Origin: JAEZDP01 sp044508265
GTDB lineage: Bacteria; Acidobacteriota; Vicinamibacteria; Vicinamibacterales; Vicinamibacteraceae
Direction of reading: 5' to 3'
DNA length: 12,392 nucleotides
NCBI GenBank assembly: GCA_044508265.1
Contig: JBIQIB010000119.1
Span: 1-12,392 of the forward strand
In this document: positions 1-6,193 of the stretch, piece by piece
Layout of the letters: every line of letters begins with the position of its first letter
Position numbering within the stretch: position 1 is the first letter of the stretch
Notes under the pieces: model-generated
Database searches by the model: none
Told to the model about the DNA's origin: nothing
Seen by the model: the letters and a program-made list of their open reading frames with translations, nothing else
Position numbers and translations under genes: made by a program

Positions 1-18
1 CAGGACGGCCACGCGCAT
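1..18 (-). CDS. Start of an unidentified leftward gene (partial, 6 codons)
   Basis: Read on the minus strand from position 18, an ATG opens MRVAVL and runs off the left edge. This hydrophobic beta-strand-like opening is common at the N-terminus of nucleotide-binding (Rossmann-type) proteins and of several other enzyme families, so it does not identify the product. No clear Shine-Dalgarno sequence precedes it, but most genes in this window also lack one. The call rests only on the N-terminal pattern and on the long regulatory-looking region to its right. An internal or chance ATG cannot be excluded. Confidence 0.35.
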
Positions 19-223
19 CGCTCGCGCCGCCGGCACGCGGCGACGAGTGCTCGGGTCCGGCTCGCGTCACTCGTTCGGCACGTCGCCTCGCACGAAGCGG
101 CGCGCTCTCGCGATCGAGCCGATGTTTTTTCTTCGGCCCTTGGACGCGTCGATCGCCCTCTTCACACGGCTCACGGCGCACATGTGCGAACGCCCGCCCG
201 CCGGCGTCAATCAGTCATAAAAC

Positions 224-414
224 TCTTACCTGACAAACACCGTCGTCGCCGCGGAGCCGTGCAAATGCTGGCAGCAGCGCGATCCAGGGCGTGAGAGGGA
301 ATGGTAAGAAGGTGTTTGTTTGTCAAATTTGACAATGGCCTACCGATGCGCTAGCCACCACATCCGCGAGGCACGCGAATTTTTTGACAAAACGTGTGTA
401 TTTGTGCTTGACAA
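224..414. promoter_or_regulatory. Cluster of TTGACAA-type motifs
   Basis: Related words recur: TGACAAACACC at 231-241, GGTGTTTGT plus TTGTCA (inverted) at 311-325, TTGACAA within a T-run at 384-390, and TTGACAACACC at 408-418. TCTTACC at 224-230 is also matched by its complement GGTAAGA at 303-309. The last TTGACAA copy supplies the -35 box of the promoter at 408-435, so a protein binding this motif would compete with RNA polymerase there. The motif family and its binding protein are not recognised; the operator role is inferred. Confidence 0.45.
320..335. promoter_or_regulatory. Perfect 16-bp palindromic operator candidate
   Basis: TTGTCAAATTTGACAA is its own reverse complement over all 16 bases. 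Its half-site, TTGACAA, recurs at 384-390 and 408-414. A perfect even palindrome of this size is typical of a site for a dimeric helix-turn-helix repressor or activator. It lies about 75 bases upstream of the -35 box, so it could act as an auxiliary operator. No regulator gene is visible in the window. Confidence 0.5.
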
Positions 415-435
415 CACCTTTTTCTCATCCATAAT
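408..435 (+). promoter_or_regulatory. Strong sigma-70-type promoter of the histone-like gene
   Basis: The -35 hexamer TTGACA (408-413) is a perfect consensus match. A 16-bp spacer separates it from the -10 hexamer CATAAT (430-435), which matches five of six consensus positions. Transcription would begin near 442, giving an 87-nt leader before the ATG at 529. This is among the best promoter matches in the window. The -35 box coincides with one of the repeated TTGACAA motifs. Confidence 0.7.
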
Positions 436-450
436 CTACATCTTGCGTGA

Positions 451-514
451 GGCGACTTAACTCAATCCACCTGTAGTGATGTGCCAATGTCGGCACGCCA
501 AGATTGAGGTCGCC
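451..514 (+). promoter_or_regulatory. Folded 5' leader, candidate cis-regulatory RNA
   Basis: GGCGAC (451-456) pairs with GTCGCC (509-514), and CTCAATC (461-467) pairs with GATTGAG (502-508). Together they make a 13-bp stem with a one-sided TTAA bulge (457-460). Inside it, GTGCC (481-485) and GGCAC (492-496) form a 5-bp hairpin with a 6-base loop. The structure begins about 9 nt after the predicted transcription start and ends 3 nt before the AAGGAGG ribosome binding site. It could be a regulatory leader, a 5' stabilising element or a protein-binding site. No known riboswitch family is recognised. Confidence 0.5.
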
Positions 515-517
515 CCC

Positions 518-524
518 AAGGAGG
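518..524 (+). promoter_or_regulatory. Consensus ribosome binding site
   Basis: AAGGAGG lies four bases before the ATG at 529 and fixes the start of the histone-like gene. No other gene start in this window has a comparable Shine-Dalgarno sequence, so this one stands out and suggests high translation. Confidence 0.7.
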
Positions 525-528
525 AAGA

Positions 529-645
529 ATGGCGAAGAAGGCAGCCAAGAAGGCAGCGAAGAAAGCTCCTGCCGCGAAGAAGACGGCCGTGAAGAAGACC
601 GCGAAGAAGACGGCCGCGAAGAAGACGGCCGCAAAGAAGCGGTAA
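529..645 (+). CDS. Very short Lys/Ala-rich histone H1-like protein (38 aa)
   Basis: The ORF starts at an ATG behind AAGGAGG and ends in TAA after 38 codons. The product has 16 lysines and 14 alanines, with AAKK and KKTA units repeated along its whole length, one proline (residue 14), and no acidic or aromatic residues. This composition matches the basic tails of bacterial histone H1-like proteins (Hc1, AlgP and similar), which bind nucleic acid by charge. Those proteins are usually longer and often carry another domain; here the tail is the whole protein. The sequence past the stop shows no Lys/Ala continuation in any frame I read, so it does not look frameshifted. A role in nucleoid or RNA binding is likely but inferred. 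Strong promoter, folded leader and good ribosome binding site suggest abundant, regulated expression. Confidence 0.7.
   Translation: MAKKAAKKAAKKAPAAKKTAVKKTAKKTAAKKTAAKKR
574..630 (+). repeat. 15-bp in-frame direct repeats inside the histone-like gene
   Basis: The 15-mer GCGAAGAAGACGGCC occurs identically at 574-588, 601-615 and 616-630, encoding AKKTA each time. A variant 12-base unit lies between the first and second copies. The last two are directly adjacent, so copy number could change by slippage or recombination in multiples of five residues without breaking the frame. Confidence 0.75.
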
Positions 646-669
646 GACGGCCCTGCCGTAAAGCCGCAC

Positions 670-694
670 ACGCACGCCGCTCCGCGGCGTGCGT
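670..694 (+). terminator. Hairpin downstream of the histone-like gene
   Basis: ACGCACGCCGC (670-680) pairs perfectly with GCGGCGTGCGT (684-694) around a TCC loop, an 11-bp GC-rich stem beginning 24 bases after the stop codon. No T-run follows, so it is not a classical intrinsic terminator. It may cap the 3' end of the mRNA or act as a U-less terminator. Confidence 0.5.
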
Positions 695-959
695 CAGTTG
701 GTCCCTGCCGCGGCCGCCGTCTCGTACGGTGGCCGCCGGCCCTCCGGTCGCAACGAACGGCTGTCGACCCCGGGCGGGCCGAGCGGACGCCCGGCACACA
801 GCGTTGCGAGCGCGGGTTCCGCGTGAGCGACCGGCCTCGTAGACCACCCGTGAAAGGGGGGATGCGTCAGTGGCCAGGACAGTTGCGCAGAAGGCGGCGA
901 CGTAGGTCGCCGGCCGCCACAAGACCTCCGACGTGCCGCCAGGAAACGCTGAGCGGCAT
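695..959. other. Non-coding stretch between hairpin and terminator
   Basis: No convincing protein gene is seen in these 265 bases; the Arg-rich open frames run through the downstream terminator and look like GC-skew artefacts. It does hold a short frame (870-905, GTG to TAG, 11 residues reading MARTVAQKAAT) preceded by a G-rich GGGGGGA at 856-862. The TAG falls in the loop of a GGCGAC-GTAG-GTCGCC hairpin (896-911). A further 6-bp hairpin (TGCCGC 934-939 with GCGGCA 953-958) directly precedes the terminator. This could be a 3' UTR or the body of a small RNA; neither can be decided from sequence alone. Confidence 0.35.
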
Positions 960-999
960 ACGACGGGGCCGGGCTCACACCCGGCCCCGTCGTCGTTTT
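960..999 (+). terminator. Rho-independent terminator
   Basis: ACGACGGGGCCGGG (960-973) pairs perfectly with CCCGGCCCCGTCGT (980-993) around the loop CTCACA. The 14-bp stem is followed by CG and a TTTT run (996-999). It works on the plus strand; the other side has no T-run. It would end transcription from the 408-435 promoter or from a separate small RNA, and it shields the convergent leftward gene. Confidence 0.8.
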
Positions 1000-1075
1000 C
1001 AGGCGCCGCCTCGCAGGCGTCGCGCGTCAGCGCCGCATAGCACGCCACAAGGGGGGTGACCCGCGCGACGGACGC

Positions 1076-3214
1076 TCAGCGCATCTCCACGCCGTCCCAG
1101 ATACGGATGCGCGTGACGGTGTCACCCGCCTGCAACGCGTCCACGATCTCCATCCCGGCGACGACCTGCCCGAAGATCGTGTACCGCCCGTCGAGGTGCG
1201 GCTGCGGCGAGTGCGTGATGAACCACTGGCTGCCGCCCGTATCTGGGCCCGCCAGCGCCATGCCCACGGTGCCGCGCGCGTACGTCCCGTCGTGCAGCTC
1301 GTCACGGATCGAGTAGCCGGGCCCGCCGGTGCCGTCGCCGCGCGGGTCGCCATCCTGCACCACGAAGTTCGGCACGACCCGGTGCACCTGCAGGCCGTTG
1401 AAGTAGCCGTTGCGCGCGAGCGTCACGAAGTTGTCGACGGTGAGCGGCGCGTCGAGCACCGACAGCTGCACCTCGATCGTGCCGCGCTGGGTGTCGATGT
1501 ACGCAATCGGCGACACCTCGGGCGAGACGAGGTGCGGCGTGGCGTAGTAGTCGGCGGCGTGCCGGCTCGGCACGGGACGAATCGCGTCAGCGAGCGAGTC
1601 GCCGGGCTGCCGCGCCTCCAGCCATCGCGCGGCACGCAGACGCACCGACCAGTCGCTGTCCTCGAGCGCCGCACGCATGCGCGGCTCCGCGGCCGCCGGG
1701 TCGATGTCGCCGAGCGACGACAGCAGGGTCCAGCGCACGTCAGCCTGCGCCGGGTCGGCCCCCGTCCGCTGCAACGCGGCTTCGACCGCCTGACGCGCCG
1801 CACTCATCTTCTGCTCGCCGGCCACGCCCGCGGCTGCCGCGCGCACAGCGGCATCGTCGCTGGCAAGCCGTTGCGTCACCTCGCGATCCAGGCCCGGCAT
1901 CTTCGTCTTCGCCATGGCGCGCAGCACGGCCGGCAGCACCCGCTGGTCGCTGTCCTGCAGGAGGCGCGTCAGGGTGGGATGCGAGACCTCGGGCGGCAGT
2001 TCGGTCACCGCGTCGGCCAGCGCTGCGCGCACGCGCCAGTCGGGATCGGGATCGAGTGCCGACAGCACCGTCGTGAAGGTCACCGCGTCGATGCGCGCCA
2101 GCGCGCGCAGCACCGCGGCCCGGAGCGGCGGCCACCGCGCGGCGATGCGATCGATGAGCGCCTCCTCCGCTGCGCGGTCACGCAGCTGCCCCAGCGCCGC
2201 GACGACCTCGAGCGTCAGGCCGTCGGGTTCACGAGCGGCGGTCAGCAGGGCCAGGAGGGGCTCGACCGCCCGAGCGTCCCCGAGTTGCGCCAGCGCGCGG
2301 ACGGCGTTGACGCGCACGTGCGCATGCACGTCGTCGCCAGGCCGGAGAAATGGCAGCAGCGCGTCGGCCGCCGCCGCAGCCTTGCGCTCGCCGAGGCCCC
2401 GTACCGCGTACGCCACCGTCGTCGGATCGGCGGACGAGAGCAGCGCGCGCAGCGCAGGGACGGTGCGCTCGTCGTCCACGCGCGACAGCGCGAACGCAAT
2501 GGGCCACCACGAGCTGCGCGGCTGGCCCTGGGCGTCGAGCACCGCGGCCGCCAGGCCGTCGTAGCTGCCGAGATGCGCCAGCGCCGTGACGCCGCGCAGC
2601 ACGGCGTCGGCCTCGACCGGCAGCGGCGCCGAGGGGTCCGGCGGCGTCGAGAGCGCGCCGCCGTCCACCAGCGCAGACACCATGCGCCCGATGGCCGGTG
2701 CCGCCGACGCGGCATGGTCGCGGCCCACGAGCCCCAGCGCCTGCGCTGCCCTGCCGCGCACGATGGGCGCCGCATCGTCGAGCGCCGTCGTCAGAGGGGC
2801 CACGACGTCGGCGCCGCCGATGAGACCGAGCGCGAACGCCGCCATCGCACGCACGTCGGGATCCTGATCCGTGAGCGTGGCCGTGAGCGGCGCGATGCCG
2901 TCCGGCAGACCCACGCGCCCGATGGCGAGCGCCGCACGGCGACGCACGCGAGGCGATTCGTCACGCACGAGCGTGAGCAGATCCGTCGGCGGCGCGGGCG
3001 GCGGCGCGGGCAGCACACGACCGCGTTCGTCCACCACGGGCGACGGCGGGGGCGGCGTCGCACGTGCGTCGGTCAGGACCCGATGGTCCTCGAGGCGCAG
3101 CATGCTGGCGACTTTCGCCTCGTAGGGCACGACGACGGGCGGGGGCGGGGGCGGGGTCGAGGCACAGGCCGCAGCGAGCGCCATCGCCGTCAGCGGGAGC
3201 AGTGGACGTCGCAT
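1076..3214 (-). CDS. HEAT-repeat lipoprotein with C-terminal cyclophilin-type peptidyl-prolyl isomerase
   Basis: The 712-residue product opens with a lipoprotein-like signal (basic MRRP, hydrophobic stretch, then AAAC with Cys at about residue 17) followed by a Pro-rich linker, so it is probably exported and lipid-anchored. From about residue 80 to 550 it consists of HEAT-type alpha-helical repeats (VRRRAALAIGRVG, VRAMAAFALGLIG, VRGRAAQALGLVG and more), a protein-interaction scaffold. The last 140 residues are a cyclophilin fold: HRVVPNFVVQDGD at about 611-623 carries the active-site Arg, Phe and Gln, and GGSQWFIT and HLDGRYTIFG follow. Such domains isomerise Xaa-Pro bonds. An in-frame TTG one codon upstream is possible; ATG at 3214 is preferred. 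No Shine-Dalgarno is seen. A role in envelope protein folding is inferred from the fusion and signal. Confidence 0.85.
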   Translation of the reverse strand: MRRPLLPLTAMALAAACASTPPPPPPVVVPYEAKVASMLRLEDHRVLTDARATPPPPSPVVDERGRVLPAPPPAPPTDLLTLVRDESPRVRRRAALAIGRVGLPDGIAPLTATLTDQDPDVRAMAAFALGLIGGADVVAPLTTALDDAAPIVRGRAAQALGLVGRDHAASAAPAIGRMVSALVDGGALSTPPDPSAPLPVEADAVLRGVTALAHLGSYDGLAAAVLDAQGQPRSSWWPIAFALSRVDDERTVPALRALLSSADPTTVAYAVRGLGERKAAAAADALLPFLRPGDDVHAHVRVNAVRALAQLGDARAVEPLLALLTAAREPDGLTLEVVAALGQLRDRAAEEALIDRIAARWPPLRAAVLRALARIDAVTFTTVLSALDPDPDWRVRAALADAVTELPPEVSHPTLTRLLQDSDQRVLPAVLRAMAKTKMPGLDREVTQRLASDDAAVRAAAAGVAGEQKMSAARQAVEAALQRTGADPAQADVRWTLLSSLGDIDPAAAEPRMRAALEDSDWSVRLRAARWLEARQPGDSLADAIRPVPSRHAADYYATPHLVSPEVSPIAYIDTQRGTIEVQLSVLDAPLTVDNFVTLARNGYFNGLQVHRVVPNFVVQDGDPRGDGTGGPGYSIRDELHDGTYARGTVGMALAGPDTGGSQWFITHSPQPHLDGRYTIFGQVVAGMEIVDALQAGDTVTRIRIWDGVEMR

Positions 3215-3241
3215 CAATCGCGAATGCTAGCACGCGGTCCC

Positions 3242-3271
3242 TTGCCGCCCCGTTGACGCGCTCGCTATACT
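3242..3271 (+). promoter_or_regulatory. Promoter for the deoxynucleoside kinase-like gene
   Basis: TTGCCG (3242-3247) and TATACT (3266-3271) are separated by 18 bp. The -10 box is good (five of six), the -35 moderate (four of six). Transcription should begin near 3278-3280, only a few bases before the TTG start at 3282, implying a nearly leaderless mRNA. A weaker -10-like TAGCAT on the minus strand (3229 to 3224) sits at a similar distance from the divergent lipoprotein ATG at 3214. Confidence 0.5.
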
Positions 3272-3281
3272 GCGCGCGACC

Positions 3282-3911
3282 TTGGACGTCCGCTACCTCG
3301 CGATCGAGGGCCCGCCCGGGCTCGGAAAGGCCGTCCTCGCCGAACGGCTGAGTGCAAGGCTCGATGCGGCTCTCGTCCTCGACGACATCGACAACCCGTT
3401 CAGCGCCGACGACCGCCGCGCCGGCGCCGCCTTCCAGGCGCAACTCTTCCACCTGCTGGCCCGCCACCGCCAGCAGGATGCCCTGAGGCAGGCCGACCTG
3501 TTCACGCAGGTGACGGTGTGCGACTACCTGTTCGACAAGGACAAGATCTTCGCGTACCTGCACCTCGACGACAACGAGCTGTTCATCTATCAGCGGCTGT
3601 ACGACCTGCTGGCCGCCGACCTGCCGACGCCCGACCTCGTCGTCTACCTGCAGGCGCCGACCGAGATGCTGCGCCGCCGGGCGAAGGAACGCGCGCGCCG
3701 CGATCCGTCCGCACGCCGCCAGGACGCCGACATCGCCGAGCTCAACGACGCCTTCAACCACTTCTTCTTCCACTACACCGCCGCGCCGTTGCTCGTCGTG
3801 GAGACGTCGCAGCTCGATCTCGACTGGACCGACGAGGACGTCGACGACCTCCTGAAGCAGGTCGAGCAGAAGCAGCCTGGCACCCAGTACTACGTCCCGC
3901 GGCGCACCTGA
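3282..3911 (+). CDS. Deoxynucleoside kinase family protein (dAK/dGK-like)
   Basis: The 209-residue product resembles bacterial deoxyadenosine/deoxyguanosine kinases, which phosphorylate deoxynucleosides for dNTP salvage. It has the N-terminal beta strand and P-loop (YLAIEGPPGLGKAVLAERL, residues 5-23), the family segment around VCDYLFDKDKIFAYL, the strand PDLVVYLQAPTEMLRRR, the Arg-rich lid (RRRAKERARRDPSARR), and the C-terminal LNDAFNHFFFHY and PLLVVETSQLDL segments. Oddly, the Walker A motif reads GPPGLGKA: the Ser/Thr that normally follows the lysine and helps bind magnesium is alanine. Activity may be altered or lost. The start is a TTG at 3282, chosen because it places the first beta strand at the usual distance; no ATG is available in frame. 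It lies just before accD, whose promoter overlaps its stop codon. Confidence 0.75.
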   Translation: MDVRYLAIEGPPGLGKAVLAERLSARLDAALVLDDIDNPFSADDRRAGAAFQAQLFHLLARHRQQDALRQADLFTQVTVCDYLFDKDKIFAYLHLDDNELFIYQRLYDLLAADLPTPDLVVYLQAPTEMLRRRAKERARRDPSARRQDADIAELNDAFNHFFFHYTAAPLLVVETSQLDLDWTDEDVDDLLKQVEQKQPGTQYYVPRRT

Positions 3912-3937
3912 CACCGCGGGCCGCGATGCCGTATCCT
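3908..3937 (+). promoter_or_regulatory. Promoter candidate for accD-folC
   Basis: CTGACA (3908-3913, five of six) and TATCCT (3932-3937, four of six) are spaced by 18 bp. The -35 box overlaps the kinase stop codon. Initiation near 3944 would give a leader of roughly 57 nt before the accD ATG, so accD could be transcribed both from here and by read-through. Confidence 0.45.
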
Positions 3938-3952
3938 TGAATGCTTGCGCCG

Positions 3953-3971
3953 CGCTGCCCGTGAGGGCGCG
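3953..3971 (+). other. Hairpin in the accD leader
   Basis: GCCC (3957-3960) and GGGC (3965-3968) close a GTGA loop, a GNRA-type tetraloop in RNA. Three more pairs (CGC 3953-3955 with GCG 3969-3971) continue the stem past a bulged T. It lies about 30 bases before the accD start. It may stabilise or regulate the transcript; no known element is recognised. Confidence 0.35.
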
Positions 3972-4000
3972 GCCCGACTGTCCTGCTCCCGGCGTCTCCT

Positions 4001-4842
<842 letters not shown>

Positions 4843-4846
<4 letters not shown>

Positions 4847-6141
4847 CCCCCTTCGAGCGGCTCGCCGAGCGCGAGTTCTTCGGCGTCAAGCTCGGGCTCG
4901 ACAACGTCCGCACGCTGACGTCGGCCCTCGACCACCCCGAGCGCGCATATCCTCGCGTCATCGTCGCCGGCACCAACGGCAAGGGCTCGGTCGCGGCCAT
5001 CGCCTCCCGCGCGCTGCATGCCGCCGGACGTCGCGTCGGACTGTACACGTCGCCACACCTCGTCGACCTCACCGAGCGGTTCCGGATCGCCGAGCGCGAC
5101 GTGTCGTCCGCGGTGCTTGCCGACGCGCTGTCGGCCGTCTTCGACGTCGAGGACGCCCTCAGAGCCGAGGGCCGCCTGGCGTCGCCGTGCACGTATTTCG
5201 AGATCACGACAGTGGCCGCGTTCGAGCTGTTCCGCAGGGAGCGCGTCGATGCCGCCGTCCTCGAAGTGGGGCTCGGCGGCCGCTTCGACGCGACCAACGT
5301 CGCCGCGGCGCCGCTGGCGGCGATCACCACGGTCGGACTCGACCACGTCGCCCAGCTCGGCTCCACCGTCGAAGCGATCGCCGTTGAGAAGGCCGGGGTC
5401 ATCCAGCCCGGCGCCATCGTCGTGTCGGGCGTCAGGCAGGGCGCGGCACGAAAGGTCATCGTTGACGCCGCGGTCGAGCGCGGCGCATCCCTCGTGGACG
5501 CTCACGCGGACGTGCAGGCCGAGCAGGCGCAACGCGGACTCGACACGTGGGTCACGCTGCGCACGCCAACGGCCGCCTATGGTCCGCTGCCCCTGGCCTT
5601 GCGCGGCGCCCATCAGGTGGCAAACGCCGCTGTCGCCGTCCGGCTGCTCGAAGCGTTCGCCGCCCAGGGTGTCGTCGTGCCGCACGCGGCCATCGAGACC
5701 GGGCTGCGCGAGGCGGTCTGGCCGGGACGGCTGCAGGTGATCAGGCGCGTGGGACGTCCGCCGATCGTGATAGACGGCGCGCACAACGCCGACGGCGCCG
5801 CGGCGCTGGCCGCCTGGATGGACGCCGCCGGGCTGCGCGGCGTCACGCTCGTCACCACGCTCATGCGCGACAAGGATGCGGCGGCCATCCTCGCCCCGCT
5901 CGTCGCGCGTGCGTCAGCGGCCGTGGTCCTGCAGGTACATCCCCCGCGCGGGCGGACTGCCGACGAGGTCGCGGCGGAGCTGAACAGGTGGGTACCGATG
6001 CTGCCGATCACCCGGGCAGAGAACGCCGACGCCGCGGTCGAAGCGGCCTGCGCGCGCGGTGCGCCCATCGTCGTGGCGGGCTCGCTGTTTCTCGCCGGGG
6101 CCGTGCTCGAGGCCCTGGGCGAGCGCACGCGAACGCCGTGA
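4843..6141 (+). CDS. folC: Bifunctional dihydrofolate synthase / folylpolyglutamate synthase
   Basis: FolC joins glutamate to dihydropteroate and adds further glutamates to folates, using ATP, in the cytoplasm. The 432-residue product carries the Mur-ligase-type P-loop GTNGKGSV (residues 43-50), YTSPHL, the EVGLGGRFDATN motif, TTVGLDHVAQLG followed by EKAGVIQPG, and the C-terminal domain with WPGRLQVI and IDGAHNADG. The start is the GTG at 4843, which overlaps the accD stop as GTGA and gives the usual N-terminus (VTPFERL). A longer open frame upstream merely lies inside accD. The accD-folC pairing is widespread in bacteria. Length is typical of the family (about 420-440). Confidence 0.95.
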
Positions 6142-6147
6142 TATTCT
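6142..6147 (+). promoter_or_regulatory. Possible -10 element before lptD
   Basis: TATTCT immediately follows the folC stop codon and lies 46 bases before the lptD ATG. No good -35 hexamer is found 16-18 bases upstream, so this is a weak call. The placement mirrors the accD promoter, whose -10 also lies just behind the preceding gene's stop. Confidence 0.25.
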
Positions 6148-6193
6148 GCGGGCGCCTGCCGCGTCCTGCCCGAGTGCCGAGCGCCGATTGCCC

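Larger units (their letters stand above)
19..450. other. Long intergenic control region
   Basis: About 430 bases without a convincing gene lie between the probable leftward gene and the histone-like gene. Positions 19-200 are GC-rich and hold only a doubtful 38-codon minus-strand ORF (67-183) with no ribosome binding site. From about 200 to 435 the base composition becomes locally AT-rich, with T-runs and repeated TTGACAA-type words, unlike the rest of the window. This fits a promoter/operator region serving at least the rightward gene. Confidence 0.6.

Noticed and set aside
67..183. Minus-strand 38-codon ORF (ATG at 183, TGA at 67), rather basic
   Set aside because: No Shine-Dalgarno, no recognisable motif, and codon use that does not resemble neighbouring genes; could be a real small gene but cannot be supported.
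451..514. Match of the leader to a known riboswitch class
   Set aside because: I see none of the conserved core words of the TPP, cobalamin, SAM, c-di-GMP or glycine classes; only the stems are supported.
425..1048. Long minus-strand ORF of 207 codons opposite the histone-like gene
   Set aside because: It begins across the strong promoter, crosses the leader, the histone-like gene and the terminator, and shows no domain; it is an antisense shadow.
823..1059. Arg-rich plus-strand ORF of 78 codons
   Set aside because: It runs straight through the perfect terminator hairpin at 960-999 and its composition is what GC-rich non-coding DNA gives when translated.
1196..3256. 686-codon plus-strand ORF opposite the HEAT/cyclophilin gene
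   Set aside because: Extreme Arg/His/Gly composition and no motifs; the opposite strand encodes clear cyclophilin and HEAT sequences.
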